NCBI GenBank assembly: GCA_034432795.1
Contig: DAOUBF010000036.1
Span: forward strand, 1 to 12,555
Direction of reading: 5' to 3'
Origin: DAOUBF01 sp034432795
Lineage (GTDB): Bacteria > Chloroflexota > Anaerolineae > DSLN01
Length of the DNA: 12,555 nt
Both the position numbers and the translations under genes were made by a program. The notes beneath the pieces are model-generated. The model did no database searches and was not told the origin of the DNA. It saw nothing but the letters and a program-made list of their open reading frames with translations. This document shows positions 6,961 to 12,555 of the stretch, in pieces (the stretch's first letter is position 1; each line of letters begins with the position of its first letter).

Positions 6961-6982
6961 GGCTTCAACGCGCTCTTTCCTG

Positions 6983-9900
6983 TCACTCCCCAGGAAGCCT
7001 CACCTCATAAATCTTCACCTGCGGATTCTGATAGACCAACCGCAACTCGGCCATCTGGTCAAACTTGGCCAGGCCCGCCGTACCGTAAATAGCCCGCTCC
7101 TCCGGGCCGACATACACATAGCGCACGCGATAGCGCTTGAGGAACTCCAACGCCTGCTGCGCATCGTAGACCGTGTAGAAGTCGTGGACCTGCTGCTCAC
7201 GCTGATCGATCCACTCCCCTGGCGTGCCACCTGGCACGAGCGAACGTTGCTGCTTCTGGTGCCAGTCCCACCCCATCACGGCGGGCAGGCCCGTGTTGAT
7301 GGAGACGCGGTTGCCGTAGTGATATAGGGGCGCGTTCGGGCCGGGGTAGCCCGACGCGGCCTCCACGATCACCGGCGACCCCTGGATATTCTCCTGCATC
7401 CAGCGGATGGCGTCGTAGTCGCCTCGCAGCGAGAACGGCCCCGTGCCCTCATCGTACTGCGCCCCCTGCATATAGGCCATGCCGTTCAGCGTCGGTGGGA
7501 TGTCCCTCGGCGCGAAGCGGTCCTCCCACTTGGCCCGTGTCGCCTGGATGGGGTAAAGCGCGGCACAGAAGAGCAGGACGCCCAGCGCCAGCCGCCACGC
7601 CTGGCGCAGCCGGGGTGCCCAGGCCCGCGAACTCTGCCACAGCCACACCAGAGCCACGCCGGAGGTCACGGCAAGCATGATCCACACCTGCATATAGAGC
7701 TTGAACACAGTGTTCATGCGGCCAATGTCCAGGCCCTTGGGCACCACGACCTCCACGACGAAGGTGAGCGCCAAAGCCACAGCGACCAGCGCGCTGATAA
7801 TGCGCCGCTCAGCCTCAATGCCGGGCCGCAGCGTCAACAGCCCGGCCAGGAGGATCAGGGGCAACACCAAGGGCGTGATGAGCACAGGATAGGTCTGCTC
7901 CACCTTTGACCAGAACGAGGTCTCCGGAACGAGCAGGAGTAGCGCCACCCCCAAAAGGAGCGCGGCGCCGACCGGGCCCCACCAGGCGCGCAGCCGCTCC
8001 AGATCGTCGCGCCCCAGGCCGCGCAGCCAGCCGATGGCCTCATGCAGCATCCAGGAGACCAGGATGAACAGGAATACCCCGTTCAGGATCAGGTAGGCCC
8101 AGATGGGCGTCTTGGACCCCTGCCAGGGCTCCAACTCAACCCGGCCTGAGGCCAGCGCCCGCCGATAGGGCAGGAACAGCGCGTAGCTCAGAACCGCCAC
8201 GATAGCAGCCAGGGCCACGCCGCGAGCCACTGCTCTCAGCGTCAGGCGGCCCTCGTGCTCAATCTCGCCCAGGACCACCGCCGCCATCGCCAGGGCCAGG
8301 TAAGTGTAGTAGTCCCAGGCGTTGGTAGGCCACATCACACCGGCGCCGAGCGCCAGCAGGCCCAACGACAGCGCCAACGGCCAGAGGTGCATCCACTGCT
8401 GGCGCAGCCCGGCCCACAGGTCCACCGTCGGCTCCAGCCCCACAGCGGCTTCTACCCCCAGCCCATTCGCCCGTTGCGCCTCTCCCATCCCCTCTTCAAC
8501 CACAGGCGACGCAGAGGCGACCGCTGCCGTGCCTGCCAGGCCCGCTTCTGATGCAGAGGCTTCGGGCGCGAGCAGCGTCTCCGCTGTAGGATATACCCCC
8601 TCGACGCCGCTCTCAACGCGGCCCGCTGGGGGCGTTCCCTGGCTCCCATCTTCCACAACCCAGGACGTCCCCAGGGTCGCAGCGCTGCGCTCAGACGCAG
8701 ACCGTCGCCTGTCCTGAATCCAGGATAGCCCCAGCGCGAACGACAGAAGCGCCAGCGACATGGCAAACATATGCGCGTGCATGTCGGCATACAGGAAGGT
8801 GAAGTAGGGGAACTCGGTGATCGGCCCGGCTTCGCCCTCCGCAGGCGGGATCACCCGCGTCGCGTTCCAGTACCACCAGTTGGTCGCAATCGGCAGCCTC
8901 TCGCCCTCCAACACCCTGGTGATACCCGTGAGCGTCCGGTCCACCGCCGGGATGGTGTTACACACGAACGCCTGAAAGCCGGGGATGGCGCTCTTGAAGG
9001 TGCAGGGCGCGTTATCCGCAGGCGCCAGCGCCATGAAGCCTTTTTCAATGATCAGGTGGATCTCCCCCAGATTGCCCAGCACCATAAGCAGCAGCGCCGC
9101 CATAACGCCGGTGGCATAGGGCGTGCGCCGCAGGAGGGAGAATAGGCGGGCAAGGACAGTCCCTCCGTCTTCCGTCCTCCGTCCTTCATCATCACGGACG
9201 GCAGCCCGTTGCCTGCCGACCACCAGGTTGTAGGCGATGCCGAAGCCGCCCAGCGCCGTCAGTGAGAACAGCATCGGCAGGATCAGGTTATAGGCATAGG
9301 CCGGGACCAGGCCCAGGAGCTTGGTGATGACGGCGGCGATCACGTAGCCGAAGTAGTAATAATTGATATAACCGCCCGCAAACCAGGGATCGTAGGGCGG
9401 GAACCAGGTCGTCTTCAGGATGGCGTTGAAGTAGGCGAAGTTCATGGGCTTCTCGCCGCCGAACGCCGGGTGCCATAGCTCCGGGTTGCCCAGCCGGACG
9501 AAGATGAAGAACAGGTAGAAGAGGAAGAACAACCCCTCCACAAACAGGATATGCTGCCGCTGGGCGCGCACAAAGGCGACGATCTCCTCGCGCCGCGCCC
9601 GCACGATCACCGCTGCCACCGCGCCCAGGATCAGCACCATGAGGAGGAGCGTGCCGCGCGTGAACGGTAGGAGGCGCAGGCTCCCGGCCACCCAGGCGCC
9701 ATAGGCCAGGAGCAGGAGCGCCAGAATCTTGCTGAAGACGTAGCCACGGTCGGCCAGCCCGCGCATGGCGATGAAGGCGATAGGGAAGGCCAGTCCGCCC
9801 AGGATCAGGACGGTCAGCCACCAGACGGCCATAGCCAGCGGCTCAAACTGCACCAGCAGGCTCTCCCAACTGAACATCTCCGACCAGGTGCCGCCCGCTT

Positions 9901-12478
9901 CATTGCGCTGCCGGGCCCGCTCATCTAGCATGAGTTGCGTGGTTGAGCGCCGCCCCACCTCCCGCGCCGGGGTCTTGATCACCTGCGCCGGGTCAAAGCT
10001 GTACAGGAAAGCGCGCACTGCCTCGTGGTTGTAGCGCTCCGGGTTCTTGCGGAAAATCCACACCGGCGGGTGGTCGTACACGCTGAAAGCCTCATCCGCG
10101 CCCAACTCGCTCACATACGGCCCGATCACCGGCGGCCGGCCCCAGGCGAGTTCGGCGCTGATGTCCGAGATGATCAGTGGGCCGAGGTTGGGCAGGGAGT
10201 GGAATACACCGACCAGGTCAAAGCCCAACTCGCCGGAGAACAGCTTCTCATAGTAGGCAATGGTCATGGGCCAGCGTTCGGGGATGCGCACCACCGACCA
10301 CACCACGCGCTGGCTGGACATGACAATATAGTCGGCCTGATCCAGGACCTGAAGCATGTTCTCTCGCTTGGGCGGGTCCTCCTCCCAATACAGTTGGAGG
10401 TTGACGCCGTTGTACATCATGCTATAGGGGTCACGCCCATCCATGCGCAGCGGCAGCCAGTCATCCCAGTCCGTTTCCGCCGCGATCACGCTGGTGGAGG
10501 CCATCACCGGCCCGCCGTCCAGCACCTCGGTGATCAGGTAGTACGTGGTGTCCGCCGCCAGCGTTGGCGCGTTGGGGAATTGGAACGCATAGGCCTGGCC
10601 GCGTTCATCCCGCCCTGTGTTCATCACCGCGGTGATCTGGGCCTCGTCCATCACCTGTATCCCGCCGGGGTCCGTCGCCAGCTTCACCCGGATCGTCCTG
10701 GGCGTGGGGTCGCGGTTGGTGGCCATGAGGTAGTTGAAGCGCACGCCGGTGAGCGTTGCCGGGCCATCCAACTGAAATTGGGCCACGTGAGGGGAGCCTG
10801 GGATCAGGTTGACCACCGTGCCCATAGTCATCTGATACTCGCGGGCGCGGCCCTCCGACGTTTGCAGCAGGAGCGAAGCCACCGAGGGGATGTTTTCGTA
10901 CATCCAGATGGAGGCAGCCTCGCGGCTCACCGGGCGGGTGTAGATCTGGATGAAGGCCACAGCCCACAGGAACGTCCCACCGAGCACACCAACCATCGCC
11001 AGCGCAGCAAGACGGGGGGCGGGGGACGGAAGACGGAACGCTGAGATCATCCGTCTTCCGTCTTCTGTCCTCTGTTGGGCCATGTCCCACAGCTTCACCA
11101 GCCCCCACGCGGCCATGAGGACCAGGAAGGGGTAGATCGGCAGGAAGTAGCGCATGGTGTGGCTCCAGCTCCGCGCCGCCACAAAGAAATACCCGCCGAT
11201 CCAGATCACCGTCAGGATGTGGCTGCGCCACTCCTGCTGCGCCCGTGTATTCATATGGAGCGCGGCGAAGTATCTGCGCAGCGAAGCCAGAGAGCGGATG
11301 ATCGCCCAGAGCCAGGCGCCCCAGGCGGCCAGCCCCAGGGGCAGCCCCAGACCCCACAGCACAATATTCTTCCAGGGGTCAAAGTACATGATGCGGCCCG
11401 CCCACTGGATGCCCGGCGGTGATTCGCGCTCCCCGCTGAGTTGCCCGGCGATCTCCTCCATATTCGCCAGCCACTTGGGGTTAAGCTGGATGCCCAGGAA
11501 GCCCGGCCCGGTGAAGGCGTAAGGCTGGCCGATGCGGAAGACGATCAGCGCCAGCAGCATGGCGACAATGAACAGATTGGCGGTGCGCAGCACGACCAAC
11601 TCGCGGAATTCCGCATCCGTGCGCAGGCGGGGCAGGAACTTGAGCGCGTGCATGGCTGCCGCCAGCCCGATGATTCCGCCCAGCACGGCCACGTTCACGC
11701 GCGAAGCCACCGCCATACCCATGAGGATGCCCGCCAATACGTAATCCCACCAGCGCCCTTCGTCGGCGATGCGCACGGCAAAGTACATCGTCGCCACCAC
11801 GAAGGTCGTGCTCATAGCGTCCACCGTGTAAAAGTGCGCCTGTTGGATGGGGAAGACGGCGATGGCGTACAGGAACGCAGCCAGCAGCCCGATACGCCGA
11901 TCATACAGCCGCCGCCCGATGAAGAAGACCAGGACCAGGCTCAGCAGGTCGGCGATGGCGGACAGGCTGCGCCCCAGCAGGAAGATGTGATCATAATCGC
12001 TGTAGATGTCAAAGGCGCACAGGCCCTTCAGCCAGCCGGTGGTGCAGGCCGAATCCAGCCAGCCCGCCGTATAGCGCACGATAAATACCGGCAGTGTGCC
12101 ATAGACAAAGAAGCCGAAGCCCTTGTTATGCGGGTTGAGCGGCGAGGCATCGGTGTTGAAGTACTCCGCCAGGTTGGCCGGCGGCTGGATGGCGCTCCCC
12201 ACCATCGTCAGGAAGCGCTCATCGGGGTGCAGGTGCTGGCTGTTGTCCCAGTTCTGATTAAGGAAGCGAAAATAAGCGCCCAGGAGCAGCACGGCCAGCA
12301 GACCGATAACTGTTAACCGCTCGGCGGAGAGGCCCAGTTCCACCAGGAACGAGCGCACCCCCTCCCCTATCTTCCCTCCAAAACCGGCAGAGGGCAGGGG
12401 CAGCGTCTCTGCCTGGCTTACAGGCCCGCGACGGGGGACAAGCGGCGTTTTTGAAACACCCGACTCCGATTCACGCAT
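6983..12478 (-). CDS. GT-C glycosyltransferase fused to a DUF2298 / Chlor_Arch_YYY domain
   Basis: This is a 1831-aa membrane protein. ATG 12478 is the first possible start (in-frame TAG 27 nt upstream) with AGAGAGG at 12487-12493. A polar N-terminus (1-50) precedes a PMT/ArnT-like GT-C membrane domain (about 52-512) with the acidic HPDER motif (84-88; Asp86/Glu87 likely catalytic) in the first external loop. Residues 515-815 form an external beta-rich part ending in AFSVYDHPPVWIFRK, a common end of stand-alone Chloroflexota GT-C enzymes. A linker (about 815-875) leads to a full YYY domain (880-1831): EKPM (1009-1012), YYYFG (1040-1044), NWWYWNATRVI (1200-1210), DMHAH (1232-1236), TNAWDY (1385-1390), RMNTVFK (1587-1593), GWDWHQKQ (1736-1743), REQQV (1760-1764). 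A low-complexity insert occupies about 1256-1355. GT-C enzymes transfer sugars from polyprenyl-phosphate donors outside the cytoplasm; donor and acceptor here are unknown. It is first of two genes in the apparent operon. Confidence 0.9.
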   Translation of the reverse strand: MRESESGVSKTPLVPRRGPVSQAETLPLPSAGFGGKIGEGVRSFLVELGLSAERLTVIGLLAVLLLGAYFRFLNQNWDNSQHLHPDERFLTMVGSAIQPPANLAEYFNTDASPLNPHNKGFGFFVYGTLPVFIVRYTAGWLDSACTTGWLKGLCAFDIYSDYDHIFLLGRSLSAIADLLSLVLVFFIGRRLYDRRIGLLAAFLYAIAVFPIQQAHFYTVDAMSTTFVVATMYFAVRIADEGRWWDYVLAGILMGMAVASRVNVAVLGGIIGLAAAMHALKFLPRLRTDAEFRELVVLRTANLFIVAMLLALIVFRIGQPYAFTGPGFLGIQLNPKWLANMEEIAGQLSGERESPPGIQWAGRIMYFDPWKNIVLWGLGLPLGLAAWGAWLWAIIRSLASLRRYFAALHMNTRAQQEWRSHILTVIWIGGYFFVAARSWSHTMRYFLPIYPFLVLMAAWGLVKLWDMAQQRTEDGRRMISAFRLPSPAPRLAALAMVGVLGGTFLWAVAFIQIYTRPVSREAASIWMYENIPSVASLLLQTSEGRAREYQMTMGTVVNLIPGSPHVAQFQLDGPATLTGVRFNYLMATNRDPTPRTIRVKLATDPGGIQVMDEAQITAVMNTGRDERGQAYAFQFPNAPTLAADTTYYLITEVLDGGPVMASTSVIAAETDWDDWLPLRMDGRDPYSMMYNGVNLQLYWEEDPPKRENMLQVLDQADYIVMSSQRVVWSVVRIPERWPMTIAYYEKLFSGELGFDLVGVFHSLPNLGPLIISDISAELAWGRPPVIGPYVSELGADEAFSVYDHPPVWIFRKNPERYNHEAVRAFLYSFDPAQVIKTPAREVGRRSTTQLMLDERARQRNEAGGTWSEMFSWESLLVQFEPLAMAVWWLTVLILGGLAFPIAFIAMRGLADRGYVFSKILALLLLAYGAWVAGSLRLLPFTRGTLLLMVLILGAVAAVIVRARREEIVAFVRAQRQHILFVEGLFFLFYLFFIFVRLGNPELWHPAFGGEKPMNFAYFNAILKTTWFPPYDPWFAGGYINYYYFGYVIAAVITKLLGLVPAYAYNLILPMLFSLTALGGFGIAYNLVVGRQRAAVRDDEGRRTEDGGTVLARLFSLLRRTPYATGVMAALLLMVLGNLGEIHLIIEKGFMALAPADNAPCTFKSAIPGFQAFVCNTIPAVDRTLTGITRVLEGERLPIATNWWYWNATRVIPPAEGEAGPITEFPYFTFLYADMHAHMFAMSLALLSFALGLSWIQDRRRSASERSAATLGTSWVVEDGSQGTPPAGRVESGVEGVYPTAETLLAPEASASEAGLAGTAAVASASPVVEEGMGEAQRANGLGVEAAVGLEPTVDLWAGLRQQWMHLWPLALSLGLLALGAGVMWPTNAWDYYTYLALAMAAVVLGEIEHEGRLTLRAVARGVALAAIVAVLSYALFLPYRRALASGRVELEPWQGSKTPIWAYLILNGVFLFILVSWMLHEAIGWLRGLGRDDLERLRAWWGPVGAALLLGVALLLLVPETSFWSKVEQTYPVLITPLVLPLILLAGLLTLRPGIEAERRIISALVAVALALTFVVEVVVPKGLDIGRMNTVFKLYMQVWIMLAVTSGVALVWLWQSSRAWAPRLRQAWRLALGVLLFCAALYPIQATRAKWEDRFAPRDIPPTLNGMAYMQGAQYDEGTGPFSLRGDYDAIRWMQENIQGSPVIVEAASGYPGPNAPLYHYGNRVSINTGLPAVMGWDWHQKQQRSLVPGGTPGEWIDQREQQVHDFYTVYDAQQALEFLKRYRVRYVYVGPEERAIYGTAGLAKFDQMAELRLVYQNPQVKIYEVRLPGE
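8413..8713 (-). other. Low-complexity insert within the YYY domain of the fusion protein
   Basis: This codes for about residues 1256-1355, rich in Ala, Gly, Glu, Ser and Val with no hydrophobic helix, between the helix following DMHAH and the next membrane segment. The 868-aa paralogue has a far shorter connection (about 350-375) at this place. It is probably a disordered loop that tolerates length change; no domain was recognised. Confidence 0.55.
9163..9187 (-). repeat. Tandem heptamer repeat in coding loop (site 2)
   Basis: Three direct heptamers, CCGTCTT (9165-9171), CCGTCCT (9172-9178) and CCGTCCT (9179-9185), encode the charged loop DEGRRTEDGG (about residues 1097-1106) of the fusion protein. 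This is the loop homologous to the heptamer site at 6249-6276. Confidence 0.65.
11025..11071 (-). repeat. Heptamer repeat with inverted copy in coding loop (site 3)
   Basis: GACGGAAGACGGA (11025-11037) and TCCGTCTTCCGTC (11050-11062) are perfect 13-base inverted arms around 12 bases. The right arm continues as tandem CCGTCTT, CCGTCTT, CTGTCCT to 11071. It encodes the polar segment QQRTEDGRRMISAFRL (about 468-483) between the last two hydrophobic helices of the GT-C domain. Confidence 0.65.
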
Positions 12479-12555
12479 CCTGTCATCCTCTCTGACGACT
12501 GACTACAATCTGTTTCAAACATGGGCCGAAGCCCTCACTGTGTCACCCCCCACCC
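12479..12555 (-). other. Upstream leader of the membrane-protein operon
   Basis: The 77 bases before the 1831-aa gene contain its ribosome binding site AGAGAGG (12487-12493), eight bases from the ATG. I found no convincing promoter: on the minus strand TTGAAA and GTGACA are possible -35 words, but neither has a good -10 box at 16-18 bp. The promoter may lie beyond the window. Confidence 0.4.

Noticed and set aside
10025..11044. Plus-strand open frame (339 codons) within the fusion gene
   Set aside because: It is antisense to the GT-C external domain, has shadow-type composition and no plausible ribosome site or domain. The similar open frame at 11441-12316 was rejected for the same reason.
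12495..12550. Promoter for the membrane-protein operon on the minus strand
   Set aside because: The possible -35 words TTGAAA and GTGACA have no acceptable -10 box at 16-18 bp spacing.

Overview
The window looks like Chloroflexota DNA (Anaerolineae/Caldilineae-like). This rests on high G+C, a secreted subtilase with a Thr-Pro-rich stalk and a short hydrophobic C-terminal tail ending in LPLILR, and two very large membrane proteins of the DUF2298 / 'Chlor_Arch_YYY' family, which is known mainly from Chloroflexi and Archaea. The taxonomic call is an inference from gene content. No rRNA, tRNA or CRISPR array was seen.

Bases 1-1290 are accessory. The first 62 bases hold the 5' end of an IS5-family transposase on the minus strand, cut by the window edge. 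Then come three small plus-strand genes: a DUF2442 protein (136-450) and an overlapping pair of unrecognised small proteins (700-939, 936-1169) with their own sigma70-like promoter. After the DUF2442 gene and after the pair lie two imperfect hairpin repeats (455-532, 1220-1284). They carry the boxes of integron attC recombination sites (GCCTAAC on the left, GTTGGGC or a decayed GCCAGGC on the right, and CCGA/TCGG-type inner boxes). I read this as a small gene-cassette array without an integrase in view, with an IS at its edge.

Bases 1291-4256 hold one monocistronic secretion gene. A near-consensus promoter (TTGACA-17 bp-TATGAT) leads through a leader of about 75 nt to an 899-aa subtilisin-like protease of the bacillopeptidase F type. 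It has a signal peptide, I9-like propeptide, S8 catalytic domain, two carboxypeptidase-regulatory-like beta domains, a nidogen-like beta domain, a Thr-Pro stalk and the hydrophobic tail. A strong intrinsic terminator follows directly.

Bases 4321-12478 hold a convergent minus-strand pair, probably an operon. The upstream gene (1831 aa) fuses a complete GT-C-type (PMT/ArnT-like) glycosyltransferase to a complete Chlor_Arch_YYY domain. The downstream gene (868 aa), 55 nt later, is a stand-alone Chlor_Arch_YYY protein. Aligning the two YYY copies by eye gives a set of shared motifs (EKPM, YYYFG, a Trp cluster with RVI, DMHxH, NTVFK, GWxxHxxQ, REQ). These point to an uncharacterised membrane enzyme that may act on lipid-linked sugars at the cell surface. 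Both genes contain degenerate heptamer repeats inside loops, twice at the homologous loop of the YYY domain.
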